Assembly: GCA_944381615.1 (NCBI GenBank)
Contig: CALWLT010000037.1
Location: 1-64,000 of the forward strand
Origin: an uncultured Lachnospiraceae bacterium
GTDB taxonomy: Bacteria; Bacillota; Clostridia; Lachnospirales; Lachnospiraceae
Length of the DNA stretch: 64,000 nucleotides
Direction: 5' to 3'
Below, in pieces: positions 41,448 to 50,555 of the stretch. The notes below the pieces were generated by a model. The model was not told the origin of the DNA and did no database searches. It saw nothing but the letters and a program-made list of their open reading frames with translations. The translations under genes were made by a program, and so were the position numbers. Position 1 is the first letter of the stretch; every line of letters begins with the position of its first letter.

Positions 41448-42931
41448 GTCTGAATTACCTCCTGGTATTTTCTGAGCACGAAATGAATTTCCGTGCCGAT
41501 TCCTTCCTTGCTGGTCGCCCAGATGCGCCCGCCGTGATCCTCAATAATTTTCTTCACAATCGACAGCCCGATGCCGCTGCCTCCCTTCGACGAATTGCGC
41601 GAAGAATCCGTCCGGTAAAACCGGTCAAAAATATACGGCAGATCGCGGGCCGCAATCCCCTTTCCGTTGTCCTCTATCACAACCTGGATAAAATCGCCGT
41701 CGTCCTTGATGCGGATGTTGATCTGCCCCTTCTTCTTATCCAGATATTTGAGCGAATTGCCGATGATATTATTGATTACCCGCTTCATCTGCTCCGCATC
41801 CGCGATGATGATCACATCTTCATCCACATAGTTGAAATACCCCAGCTCCACGCCGCGGGTCTCCATATCCAGCCCAACTTCCTCCACGCAGTCCCCGAAA
41901 TATTCCGAAACGTTGATCCGGGAAAAATTATAGGGGATCTTATTGGTATCGATCTTGGAATAAAAGGTCAGCTCATCGATCAGGCGATCCATGTCGTTTG
42001 CTTTATTATAAATCGTCCGGATATATTTATCCAGCTTCTCCGGCGAGGACGCGACACCGTCCTGAATGCCCTCCACATATCCCTTGATCGCCGTGATCGG
42101 CGTCTTCAGATCATGGGAAATGTTGCTGATCAGCTCCTTGCTCTCCTTGTCGTACTGCAGCTTCTCCTCCTGGGACTCCTTCAGGCGCATCCGCATCTCC
42201 TCAAAATCCTGGCAGAGCATGCCGATCTCGTCCTCGTTGTCCACCTCCAGCGTAAAATCGAGATTTCCGTCCCGGATCTGCTTCGTCGCCTCCTGCAGCT
42301 TATGCAGCGGATGGAGGAACGCCCGGTACACCCACATAACCAGCACACCGGCCATAAAGCAGATGATCACGACGCCCACCAGAAGCATCTCGCTGAACAT
42401 TTCTTTGATCTCCGGGATAAAATCGCCCACGTTCGTGACGATAAAAACGCTTCCCTCCGATTCATCCGGATAGACGAAATCGATCTGCTTTAAGAGATGC
42501 TGCTCTTCCCCGTCCATGTATGTCCCGCCCAGCGCGCTGACCTGATAATCATCGTACGGCGAGAGATAATCGTAAAGCATTTCTGCTTCTTCGGAGCCAG
42601 AAAAGGTAATCTCGTCCCCTTTGCGCACAATCAGATACGAATACTTCTCCTCCAGCTCCCGGTTCAGAGAAGCCAGATATTCCGCGTCGTCAAACAGCGC
42701 CGCATCCTCCTTCGCCGTCTTCTGAATCTTGCGCTGGATCCCCAGCGTCATGCGGTTGAATACCTGGATCTGATTGCCAAACAGCAGATCAATCTGCTCC
42801 GTCAGGCCGTAATTTTTCTGGAACAGCCGTTCCTGATACGTGACCAGCCCCATAACCGCCACATAGATCAGCGCGATCGGCACCGCCGTAATCGTGATAA
42901 AGGCTATCGCAAGCCGCGTCCGAATCTTCAT
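41444..42931 (-). CDS. Sensor histidine kinase
   Basis: 495 residues from ATG 42931 (GGAGGGGACA site). Two transmembrane helices (about residues 7-30 and 182-204) flank an external sensor of about 150 residues. HAMP (FLHPLHKLQEATKQIRDGNL) leads to HisKA with the phospho-His in SNISHDLKTPITAIKGYVEG (about residue 275). The ATPase domain has N, G1 and G2 boxes (RVINNIIGNSLKYLDKKKGQ, IEDNGKGIAARDLPYIFDRF, GGSGIGLSIVKKII). It pairs with the response regulator. Because the kinase is transcribed first, both are driven by the promoter at 43000 with the shared leader motif. Confidence 0.93.
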   Translation of the reverse strand: MKIRTRLAIAFITITAVPIALIYVAVMGLVTYQERLFQKNYGLTEQIDLLFGNQIQVFNRMTLGIQRKIQKTAKEDAALFDDAEYLASLNRELEEKYSYLIVRKGDEITFSGSEEAEMLYDYLSPYDDYQVSALGGTYMDGEEQHLLKQIDFVYPDESEGSVFIVTNVGDFIPEIKEMFSEMLLVGVVIICFMAGVLVMWVYRAFLHPLHKLQEATKQIRDGNLDFTLEVDNEDEIGMLCQDFEEMRMRLKESQEEKLQYDKESKELISNISHDLKTPITAIKGYVEGIQDGVASSPEKLDKYIRTIYNKANDMDRLIDELTFYSKIDTNKIPYNFSRINVSEYFGDCVEEVGLDMETRGVELGYFNYVDEDVIIIADAEQMKRVINNIIGNSLKYLDKKKGQINIRIKDDGDFIQVVIEDNGKGIAARDLPYIFDRFYRTDSSRNSSKGGSGIGLSIVKKIIEDHGGRIWATSKEGIGTEIHFVLRKYQEVIQT

Positions 42932-42980
42932 TGTCCCCTCCGCGCCGGTTATCCGGCCCCGTTTTGCCAAATAAAACTAC

Positions 42981-43008
42981 CTCGCCAAGTGCTCATAGTA
43001 GTATACCA
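42981..43008 (-). promoter_or_regulatory. Promoter and shared leader motif of the two-component operon
   Basis: On minus TGG-TATACT (43008-43000), 5 bases, then GAGCACTTGGCGAG (42994-42981). The same 14-base motif follows the -10 boxes upstream of murA and of the gene at 47782. Confidence 0.6.
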
Positions 43009-43056
43009 TAATTTTGGCGGATTGTTTGTAAAAGTATTATAAACTGCCCGGACAAA

Positions 43057-43112
43057 GGGAACGGCCCGGCTGCAGGGCGCATCTTCCGCGCGCCCGCAGC
43101 CGGGCCGTTCCC
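43057..43112 (-). terminator. Terminator of metK
   Basis: GGGAACGGCCCGGCTGC and its complement form a stem of over 20 bp (43057-43080 with 43090-43112, one bulge), followed on minus by TTTGTCC. Strong hairpin, short T run. Confidence 0.75.
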
Positions 43113-43136
43113 GTATTCTTCCTCTCTGTATCCGGA

Positions 43137-44327
43137 TTATTTCAGGTATGCCTTAAGCGTCTCCGCCTGATCCGTCCGCTCCCACGGCAGATCCAGATCG
43201 TCGCGGCCAAAATGGCCGTAAGCCGCCGTCTGCTTGTAGATCGGACGGCGCAGATCCAGCATCCGGATGATGCCGGCCGGCCGCAGGTCAAAATGCCTGC
43301 GGATGATATCCACCAGCTCCGAATCGGAAAGCTTTCCGGTGCCGAAGGTATCGACCATGATGGACGTGGGACGCGCCACGCCGATGGCGTAGGAGAGCTG
43401 GATCTCGCAGCGCTCCGCCAGACCGGCGGCGACAATGTTTTTCGCCACGTAGCGGGCCGCGTAGGCCGCCGAGCGGTCCACCTTGGTGCAGTCCTTTCCG
43501 GAAAACGCGCCGCCGCCGTGGCGGGCCGCGCTGCCGTATGTATCAACGATGATCTTGCGTCCCGTCAGGCCGCTGTCGCCGTGCGGACCGCCGATCACAA
43601 ACCGCCCCGTGGGATTAATGAAAAACTTCGTCTCTCCGTCGATCATGGACGGCGGCAGGATCGGATCGAACACATAACGCTTGATATCTTTATGAATCTG
43701 CTCCTGCGTCACATTCTCGTCATGCTGCGTGGAGAGTACGACCGTATCGATGCGCAGCGGTTTCCCGTCTTCGCCGTACTCTACCGTAACCTGCGTCTTC
43801 CCGTCCGGGCGCAGATAGGGGAGCGTCCCGTCCTTGCGCACCGCGGCCAGCCGCCTCGCCAGCTTATGCGCCATATAGATCGGATACGGCATATAGACCT
43901 CCGTCTCATTGGTCGCATAGCCGAACATCATTCCCTGATCGCCGGCCCCGATCGCCTCCAGCTCCTCGTCGCTCATGCGGTTTTCTTTCGCCTCCAGCGC
44001 GCGGTCCACGCCCATGGCGATGTCCGCAGACTGCTCGTCCAGCGCCACAATCACGCCGCAGGTATCGCAGTCAAACCCGTATTTCGCGCGGTCATAGCCG
44101 ATCTCCCGCACCGTCTCGCGCACGATCTTCTGAATATCCACATACCCTCTCGTCGTGATCTCGCCCATCACAAGAACCAGGCCCGTCGTGGTCGCCGTCT
44201 CGCAGGCCACGCGGCTCATGGGATCCTGCTCGAGCAGCGCGTCCAGAATCGCATCGGAAATCTGGTCGCACATCTTGTCCGGATGTCCCTCTGTAACCGA
44301 CTCCGAAGTGAAAAGTAATCTCTCCAT
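43137..44327 (-). CDS. metK: S-adenosylmethionine synthetase
   Basis: 396 residues, normal length. Makes SAM from methionine and ATP. Motifs: [20 protein letters not shown] at the N-terminus, [12 protein letters not shown] methionine-binding loop, [20 protein letters not shown] (GGGAFSGKD follows) phosphate loop, and DLPWE at the end. It is controlled by a SAM-I riboswitch and terminator immediately upstream. Confidence 0.97.
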   Translation of the reverse strand: MERLLFTSESVTEGHPDKMCDQISDAILDALLEQDPMSRVACETATTTGLVLVMGEITTRGYVDIQKIVRETVREIGYDRAKYGFDCDTCGVIVALDEQSADIAMGVDRALEAKENRMSDEELEAIGAGDQGMMFGYATNETEVYMPYPIYMAHKLARRLAAVRKDGTLPYLRPDGKTQVTVEYGEDGKPLRIDTVVLSTQHDENVTQEQIHKDIKRYVFDPILPPSMIDGETKFFINPTGRFVIGGPHGDSGLTGRKIIVDTYGSAARHGGGAFSGKDCTKVDRSAAYAARYVAKNIVAAGLAERCEIQLSYAIGVARPTSIMVDTFGTGKLSDSELVDIIRRHFDLRPAGIIRMLDLRRPIYKQTAAYGHFGRDDLDLPWERTDQAETLKAYLK

Positions 44328-44352
44328 GTTTCCTCCTTGTCGTCTGAAAAAG

Positions 44353-44383
44353 CAAAAAGAAAAGTCCGTAGCAATACGGACTT
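44353..44383 (-). terminator. Terminator of the SAM riboswitch
   Basis: On minus AAGTCCGTA pairs with TACGGACTT around TTGC, followed by TTCTTTTT. It lies between the aptamer and the metK start and is the off-state expression platform. Confidence 0.85.
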
Positions 44384-44402
44384 GATATACACGATCAAAT
44401 CC

Positions 44403-44546
44403 TCTTATTGCTCGATTAACCGTCTGCCGGTTCCTCGCTCAGGCTGGCACCTTCCGTCCCTACTGATCCGCAGCTTCCTTGCCTGCCGCCGGACGGGGTT
44501 GCCGTGACTTCACAGATCCTTTGTATCTCCATCACTCTGAATAAGG
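44403..44546 (-). ncRNA. SAM-I riboswitch (S box)
   Basis: On minus: P1 strand CTTATT, CAGAGTGATGGAGA, GAAGTCACGGCAACC, a long P3, AAGGTGCCAGCCTGAG, and the closing AATAAG. These are the conserved S-box blocks in order. Binding of SAM favours the terminator and lowers metK expression. Confidence 0.92.
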
Positions 44547-44588
44547 GATAATTTACGCACTTTTCTGTTTTAAATTGTTTCCACCCCT

Positions 44589-44617
44589 ACGATAGCACAC
44601 TCTATCCGGCCTGTCAA
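44589..44617 (-). promoter_or_regulatory. Promoter of metK
   Basis: On minus TTGACA (44612-44617), 17 bp, TATCGT (44589-44594). The -35 box overlaps the stop codon of the upstream membrane-protein gene. Confidence 0.8.
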
Positions 44618-46245
44618 TCCGAAAATTTGACCACGGCCACGCCGTCCATCATGCGCACGGATCCGGCCTGCGGCCAGCAGGGCATTGCTTCGCCCAGGGC
44701 CTGCGCCGCCGCGTACAGCTCCTCCGGAACCGCCGTAAACGGCAGGCCGTGAGACTGCAGGAAACCGGCCCCGCGCCGGGATACGCCGACCGGCCCGTTA
44801 TAATCCCACTCAAAAATAGAATAGCCGATTGACTCTTCGCGAAGCGAGAAGCTTACCGCCGGCGAGGGCGTATATTTTCCCAGCATGGCCACCGGGCAGC
44901 CCTGTGCCGGCGCCCCCTGCTCCCAGATGCGATCCGCCAGCTGGTATGCTGTCTCCCGATCCGTTTCATACGTCAGCTGCGCCGTCAGCATCGCCCGGGA
45001 AGAAAAACTCCCCTGACGGATTCCCGTCCAGAGCAGGCAAACCGCCAGGACGGCCCCCGCGGCCCGCCAGAATCTGCGGCCCTTCCCGGACGCGCCGTCC
45101 GCCGTCCGTAATTTCCCGGATTCGCCAGAAAGCATTTCCCCCGCGGCCTGCCGCCCGCACGCCATAAGAAGCGCAGAGCCGAAGAACGCCGCCGTAAACG
45201 GCAGGCAGAGCTGCGATCGCAAAAAGAGGCCGCTTCCCTGATAAAAACAGAGGAAAAAAGGAGAAAGCGCCAGAAGAAACGCCGCCGCCGCATAGAAAAA
45301 CGCCCCCTGCCGCCGTCTGACCGTCCACAGCCATACGACGCGCACGGCAAAAAGGAGCGCGCAGAGCAGGAACGCCCGGTTAAAAAACCCGTTTCCTCCC
45401 AGGAGCACCAAACGGATATAAGACTGGATGGAAGCCAGGCACTCCGCGATCGGCCTGCTCTTCCAGTAAACCTGATCCGCCAGATATCCCGCCTGGAACC
45501 CGGCGCCAAATTTCCAGAACGCGATCGCTTTCCCCGCGAGCACATATAAAAAATAACCGCCCAGAAAGGCCGCCACGCTGCGCAGCGCCGCCCGCAGATA
45601 AAAACGCGGATCCGCCTCCTGAAATTCATACCGGATCAGATAGCCGCCCAGCGCCGCCGCCATATAGAGGGGCACCAGCGCCTGATAGCCGCCGAAGCCG
45701 AACGCCATCAGAATGACCCCCGCCGCCAGATCTCTCTTCCGGCCATCGAAAGACCAGGAAAGCGTGCCATACGCTGCCGCCAGGCAGGCCAGCATGCAGA
45801 ACGCGACCTCAAACGCCTGCAGCGTAAACACAAATTGTTCCGTAAAACAGGGATGCGTCAGAAACAGAACCGGAAACAGCCGGCAGAACCCCTTCATCCG
45901 GGGCGATCCGCCGCTGCAGGCATAAAACAGGAACGACGACGCCACGCCGCACAGCGTCAGAGCCGCCATCATCAGAATATTTTCCAGGAACGGGTTAAAC
46001 AGCCGCATACCAGTCAGCTCCTTGAGCCAGACCAGGCTGTAGCGGCTGACCGTATACCAGCTGAGCATCATATAATCCGGATCGGTCGCGGCGGCCTCCG
46101 AGTCCACGCCGATGCGAAGATCCGTCAGCGTCACGCCATAGCAAAAAAGCACAGAACAAAAAGAGACCCAGAATACACTCTGGTTCTCTCTTATAAACTG
46201 TATCAGTGAGATCCGCCCGTTTTCAGTCTCCTGGCGATCCGTCAT
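44614..46245 (-). CDS. Membrane glucosyltransferase-like protein (GtrII type)
   Basis: 543 residues with about 11 hydrophobic segments. The beginning, VFWVSFCSVLFCYGVTLTDL then RIGVDSEAAATDPDYMMLSW and YTVSRYSLVWLKELTG, matches the glucosyltransferase GtrII family (PF14264), which add glucose to surface glycans from a lipid-linked donor. A long soluble C-terminal segment of about 140 residues follows. It is 27 bp after murA and on the same strand, so it may be part of the murA transcript. Family assignment moderate. Confidence 0.75.
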   Translation of the reverse strand: MTDRQETENGRISLIQFIRENQSVFWVSFCSVLFCYGVTLTDLRIGVDSEAAATDPDYMMLSWYTVSRYSLVWLKELTGMRLFNPFLENILMMAALTLCGVASSFLFYACSGGSPRMKGFCRLFPVLFLTHPCFTEQFVFTLQAFEVAFCMLACLAAAYGTLSWSFDGRKRDLAAGVILMAFGFGGYQALVPLYMAAALGGYLIRYEFQEADPRFYLRAALRSVAAFLGGYFLYVLAGKAIAFWKFGAGFQAGYLADQVYWKSRPIAECLASIQSYIRLVLLGGNGFFNRAFLLCALLFAVRVVWLWTVRRRQGAFFYAAAAFLLALSPFFLCFYQGSGLFLRSQLCLPFTAAFFGSALLMACGRQAAGEMLSGESGKLRTADGASGKGRRFWRAAGAVLAVCLLWTGIRQGSFSSRAMLTAQLTYETDRETAYQLADRIWEQGAPAQGCPVAMLGKYTPSPAVSFSLREESIGYSIFEWDYNGPVGVSRRGAGFLQSHGLPFTAVPEELYAAAQALGEAMPCWPQAGSVRMMDGVAVVKFSD

Positions 46246-46272
46246 TCCCGTTCTCCCTCTTTGCCGCGCCTT

Positions 46273-47565
46273 CTATCCGACCTTCAGCTTAAACTTCTGA
46301 GCCTCTTTCTCCGAATCCACCTTCTCGATCATCGCCCCCAGGCCCTGCAGCTTTTTCTCAAAATTTTCATATCCGCGCTGAATATAGCCGATCTCGTCCA
46401 CAACCGTATAGCCTTCCGCCGCCAGTCCGGCAATAACCAGCGCCGCTCCGGCCCGCAAATCCGGCGCGTTGACCTGCGCGCCCGTCAGCTGCTTTACTCC
46501 GGTAATAATCGCGGTATTTCCCTCGACCTTAACCCGGCCGCCCATGCGCGACAGCTCGTCCACATATTTAAAACGATTTTCAAAAATACTTTCCGTCACG
46601 ACGCTCGTTCCCTCGGCCAGCGCCAGCGTGACCGTCATCTGCGGCTGCATATCCGTCGGGAACCCCGGATAGGGAAGCGTCTTGATATCCGTATGCCAGT
46701 GCTTGGGCCTTCCGACCACGCGGACTGCCTCGTCAAACTCCGTTACCTCGCACCCCATCTCGATCAGTTTGGCGCTGATCGCCTCCAGATGCTTGGGGAT
46801 CACATTCTGTACCATCACGTCGCCGCGGGTTATGGCCGCCGCGCACATAAATGTCCCGGCCTCGATCTGATCCGGAATGATCGAATACTCCGTCCCGTGC
46901 AGATGCTTTACGCCGCGGATCCGGATCACATCCGTCCCCGCTCCCTTGATGTTCGCCCCCATGCTGTTCAGGAAGTTCGCCACATCTACCACATGCGGCT
47001 CCTTGGCCGGATTCTCAATGATCGTCTCGCCCTCCGCCAGAGTCGCCGCCATCATGATATTGATCGTAGCGCCGACGGAAACCATATCCAGATAAATATG
47101 GCTGCCTACCAGATCGATCGCGTGCGCTACCACGGCCCCGCCGGAAACCTCCACGCGGGCGCCCAGCGCCCGAAAGCCCTTCAGATGCTGATCAATGGGC
47201 CGGCTCCCGATGTTGCAGCCGCCCGGCAGCGGCACCTGCGCGCTCTTATACTTTCCGAGCAGCGCCCCGATAAAATAATAGGACGCACGGATCCGGCGGA
47301 TATACTCGTCGTCCACGCTTACCGCGTGGATCTTCGCCGCGTTAATCTGAACCGTATGGCGATCCAGCCGCTTCACGCTGGCCCCGATCTCCTCGATTGC
47401 CTCCAGCAGGACGTTAATATCCCTTACATCCGGCAGATTCTCTATCAAAACATCTTCATCTGTCATAATCGACGCAGCCAGAATCCCCAGCGCGGCATTC
47501 TTGGCTCCGCTGACGGTTACCTCCCCTACCAGGGGATTCCCGCCCTTCATAATATACTGTTCCAT
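46273..47565 (-). CDS. murA: UDP-N-acetylglucosamine 1-carboxyvinyltransferase
   Basis: 430 residues. First committed step of peptidoglycan synthesis. N-terminus MEQYIMKGGNPLVGEVTVSG; the catalytic Cys is in PGGCNIGSRPIDQHLKGF, so the enzyme should be fosfomycin-sensitive; further AGTFMCAAAITRGD, PYPGFPTDMQPQMTV and DLRAGAALVIAGLAAEG. Two candidate promoters lie upstream at 47671 and 47752, the nearer carrying the shared leader motif. The GtrII-like gene follows. Confidence 0.96.
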   Translation of the reverse strand: MEQYIMKGGNPLVGEVTVSGAKNAALGILAASIMTDEDVLIENLPDVRDINVLLEAIEEIGASVKRLDRHTVQINAAKIHAVSVDDEYIRRIRASYYFIGALLGKYKSAQVPLPGGCNIGSRPIDQHLKGFRALGARVEVSGGAVVAHAIDLVGSHIYLDMVSVGATINIMMAATLAEGETIIENPAKEPHVVDVANFLNSMGANIKGAGTDVIRIRGVKHLHGTEYSIIPDQIEAGTFMCAAAITRGDVMVQNVIPKHLEAISAKLIEMGCEVTEFDEAVRVVGRPKHWHTDIKTLPYPGFPTDMQPQMTVTLALAEGTSVVTESIFENRFKYVDELSRMGGRVKVEGNTAIITGVKQLTGAQVNAPDLRAGAALVIAGLAAEGYTVVDEIGYIQRGYENFEKKLQGLGAMIEKVDSEKEAQKFKLKVG

Positions 47566-47654
47566 CCTGCACCTCAGTAAAACCCATCCAAAGTAGGACT
47601 CTATATCAAACCAGAAAAATCATCAGGTATGACTCGCACGAGGCTCGAAAATAC

Positions 47655-47679
47655 CTCGCCAAGTGCTCCTATTATACCA
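47655..47679 (-). promoter_or_regulatory. murA promoter P2 with shared leader motif
   Basis: On minus TGG-TATAAT (47679-47671), two bases, then GAGCACTTGGCGAG (47668-47655). It runs into a hairpin (GGTAT/ATACC, about 47627-47654). The ATG is about 100 bp further. Confidence 0.65.
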
Positions 47680-47716
47680 TCTCGCCTTTCGGCTCGATGC
47701 GGCATTCGCCTTATAG

Positions 47717-47760
47717 CGCTCTCTGTGCAAGCACAGAGCTCTGCAAGGCTCATTATACCA
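47717..47760 (-). promoter_or_regulatory. murA promoter P1 and palindrome
   Basis: A second TGG-TATAAT (47760-47752) is followed by a perfect CTCTGTGC/GCACAGAG inverted repeat near 47721-47738. The palindrome has no T run, so it looks like an operator or leader hairpin rather than a terminator. Confidence 0.45.
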
Positions 47761-47781
47761 TATCCTTAAGATTTGTAAAGA

Positions 47782-50274
47782 TCAGGTCTGGCCGGATGCC
47801 CCGAGGAAGGCGATAAAGTCGTTTTCTCCGTTGGCCTCGAAGAAGGCGGCCGCATCGTTCAGCCCCATCTTATCGGTGTAGGCAAATTCCGTGCCCGGAT
47901 ACCAGAGACAGGAGATATTGTAGATATCGTAGCCGTAAATCACGACATAGCTCCCGTTCCCCAGCCATGCCGCCACGGGCCTGCCGCGGAAAATGAAATC
48001 CAGCACCTGGTTAAGCGTCAGGCCTCTGGCGTCCACCAGAAGCGTCCCGTCGGCCGACGTCTGCAGTCCCTGCGCAACCTCGTTCAGATAATGCTGCACC
48101 GAGGCCGCCGCTCCTTCCACGTCCGCAACCGTACTGCTGTCGCTGCGGCCGGCGCGCGACCAGAACACCCGGCCATATCCGTCCGTCACGACCCCCATGC
48201 TGTCATAAACCGCGCCGACGGCATCCGCAAATCCGGAAAACGCTCCCTCCATGCGCATTCCGCTGTAGGCATAATACATTCTTCCTTCCAGCGGGCGGCC
48301 GGCCTCAAGCCGGATCTCATTTCTTTCCTCCGCTGCGGCCTGTCTGGGAACCCGTACGCCAAAGCTCTTAATCTGCGCCGCCGGATCCAGCTGCACGAAA
48401 TACTGCCGGCCCCGTTCGCTGTCTGTCAGATAACCAATCCCTTCCAGCGGATCCACGGAAACCGCCTCGTTACAGACCAGCGTATCTTCATCCGCCGGGA
48501 CATAACCGCCGCCGCTTTTTCGCACCCGCTCCATGTGAACCCGGCTGTCTTCGATCGTTACCTCCGTCAGCCAGATCCCGTCGCGCTCATAGCGCGTCTC
48601 CGTCTCCATCCCGCTTCCCACAATCTCCACGGCATAGAGCAGAGGCCCTGTCACGCGGCCGCCCGCCGTCTGTAGTTCCCCGGCGTGCGCAAGCCCGTAT
48701 ACCAGATCGCTTCCCACAAACCCGACCAGCCTTACGGTCTCCCCGCCTCCCGGCACAATCTCATTTTTCTGTCCGCTCTCCAGATCCATGACGTTCAGCT
48801 GTTCGGACGCATACCAATCTGCCCCTTCCTGCCAGGCAATCCGGGATCCGTCCGTGCTGACGGCAAAATTCTCCTCAGTCAGGCCCTCTGCGACCACCAT
48901 GTACTCCCTGCTGGTCAGATTCACACTGTAAACCGCATGATCCAGCAACAGATACAGCGTCTGTCCTCCGCTCAGGTAACACAGCGTTCCCAGATCCTGA
49001 CGCAGGCTTCCGTAGTCCTCGGACGCCGGAAGATACAGCCGTTCCGTGAGCGTATTTTCCCCGGCCGCGTAGCGGTACAGCGCCACGCCGGAGGTTCCCT
49101 CATGATTTCCCCGGCTCATATAGCCGTACACCAGAAAATCGATCTCTCCGGTCTCGCTGACCGCCAGGATACGGACTCCGTGCGAGTTGTACTGGTTGCG
49201 CAGATCCTCCTCACTCTTGCGGAAGGCAAACACCTTGGTGCTCTCCCGCTCTTCTTCATCATAACACCACAGAACCCGGTTCGCCACGAATGCATGATAG
49301 CGCCCCGAGGCATCGCTGACTGCCTGCAGATTTTCTCCGTCTGAAATTCCCAGCATAATCCGCCCGCCGGAAAAAAAGTCGGAATCTCCGCTGAAAATCT
49401 CATTCGTGCGCCGGTCATAATTCATCATATAAATCCGTTCAGCGCCCTGACGCATGGTAAAGCTCTCTGTCACGTCGAAAAACCGCTCCGTCCCGTCCTC
49501 TCCGGTTTCCGCCGCCACATATTCCAGGTCGATACAGCCCATGCTGCCCTGAAGCTCCCTCAGATGCACCGAGACCTCCCCGTAAGGCCGGATTGCCAGG
49601 CTGCGCCAAGTCAGCTGGTTAAAATCATTCTTCAGCGTCACATGCCCCAGGGAGCTGTTGTCCGCGTCCGGGTTCGTCTCCAGGTACGTCGTCAGATCCC
49701 GCGCCGCCGCGTAATCGAAACTCTTTTCCGAAAAGGAGCAGGCCAGATCCGTCATCTGCGCCATCTGCACGGCATCCGTCCACACAATCCGCGTATAATA
49801 ATATACCGCCGGGTGCTCTCCGGTCGCAATCGCCAGCGTCAGCCGGTACTCCTCTCCCTTCGTGAGAAGATTCTGAATCTCCAGCGTGGCCCGGACCTCC
49901 CGGTCCGCCTGCTCCCAGGATTCCAGAACCGTCCGCTCCACCAGGCGTTCGCCGTCCAGACTGCGAATCTCATACTGAATCCCGCTTACCGTGGAATTTA
50001 CCTCCTCGAACACCACCGGCAGACGCAAATCCTCCGGAAGCACCGTCAGATCCGCGCGCCCTGCCGCCCGCGGATTATCCTCGACAAAGCCCTTCATCGG
50101 GTTCATACGCCTGCCGAACAGCTCCACGCAGGCGACCGGCAGATCCGCATCCTCAATGGACGTATACGCCGTCCCCCGATCGTCCCGCCGGACAAAGAAC
50201 CAGACGAAATACCCTGCCAGCGCCAGCAGAAATATAACCAGCAGAATCAATCCCTTTTTCACTGTTTTTTTCAT
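47782..50274 (-). CDS. Membrane-anchored extracytoplasmic protein of unknown function
   Basis: 830 residues from ATG 50274. A single N-terminal anchor (KKGLILLVIFLLALAGYFVW, residues 6-25) is followed by a large extracellular part. It begins with a beta-sandwich-like region and then a series of 40-60-residue strands with repeated YAVY/SVN/LVY patterns (GQTLYLLLDHAVYSVNLTSR; RIAWQEGADWYASEQLNVMD) suggesting a beta-propeller. The C-terminal 200 residues have RYIDL-free mixed alpha/beta content (FADAVGAVYDSMGVVTDGYG). I do not recognise a family. Transcribed on its own from the promoter at 50343 that carries the shared leader motif. Confidence 0.75.
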   Translation of the reverse strand: MKKTVKKGLILLVIFLLALAGYFVWFFVRRDDRGTAYTSIEDADLPVACVELFGRRMNPMKGFVEDNPRAAGRADLTVLPEDLRLPVVFEEVNSTVSGIQYEIRSLDGERLVERTVLESWEQADREVRATLEIQNLLTKGEEYRLTLAIATGEHPAVYYYTRIVWTDAVQMAQMTDLACSFSEKSFDYAAARDLTTYLETNPDADNSSLGHVTLKNDFNQLTWRSLAIRPYGEVSVHLRELQGSMGCIDLEYVAAETGEDGTERFFDVTESFTMRQGAERIYMMNYDRRTNEIFSGDSDFFSGGRIMLGISDGENLQAVSDASGRYHAFVANRVLWCYDEEERESTKVFAFRKSEEDLRNQYNSHGVRILAVSETGEIDFLVYGYMSRGNHEGTSGVALYRYAAGENTLTERLYLPASEDYGSLRQDLGTLCYLSGGQTLYLLLDHAVYSVNLTSREYMVVAEGLTEENFAVSTDGSRIAWQEGADWYASEQLNVMDLESGQKNEIVPGGGETVRLVGFVGSDLVYGLAHAGELQTAGGRVTGPLLYAVEIVGSGMETETRYERDGIWLTEVTIEDSRVHMERVRKSGGGYVPADEDTLVCNEAVSVDPLEGIGYLTDSERGRQYFVQLDPAAQIKSFGVRVPRQAAAEERNEIRLEAGRPLEGRMYYAYSGMRMEGAFSGFADAVGAVYDSMGVVTDGYGRVFWSRAGRSDSSTVADVEGAAASVQHYLNEVAQGLQTSADGTLLVDARGLTLNQVLDFIFRGRPVAAWLGNGSYVVIYGYDIYNISCLWYPGTEFAYTDKMGLNDAAAFFEANGENDFIAFLGASGQT

Positions 50275-50326
50275 ATATAAAGAATTCCCTGTCTTTCTGA
50301 AAATTACAAACCTGTATAACAAATCT

Positions 50327-50351
50327 CCCGCCAGGTGCTCCTATTATATCA
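50327..50351 (-). promoter_or_regulatory. Promoter with shared leader motif of the 47782 gene
   Basis: On minus TGA-TATAAT (50351-50343), two bases, then GAGCACCTGGCGGG (50340-50327), the same motif with two transitions. Confidence 0.6.
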
Positions 50352-50373
50352 TGAACAGGGGAAAATTTCATCC

Positions 50374-50403
50374 TTGCATTTTCTGCTCCCGGTATGATAT
50401 ACT
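50374..50403 (+). promoter_or_regulatory. Promoter of the Rpn-like remnant
   Basis: TTGCAT (50374-50379), 18 bp, TGA-TATACT (50398-50403). It is divergent from the promoter at 50343. The 150 bp from here to the ATG hold nothing else recognisable. Confidence 0.5.
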
Positions 50404-50555
50404 TTCTGCAAAGCATATATTTCTTCCGAATTCGTGCCGTACGGCATCTTTTTTACACATCGCTCATTCAGAAAATCTATGCTTTGAAACTCACAGAATC
50501 AAATGAAAAAGCAGGGGATTTTCAGACGAGCCGATCTCCTGCGAAAGGAGGTCCG

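Noticed and set aside
46261..47580. A 439-codon open frame on plus opposite murA
   Set aside because: murA is certain; the antisense frame has no recognisable content.
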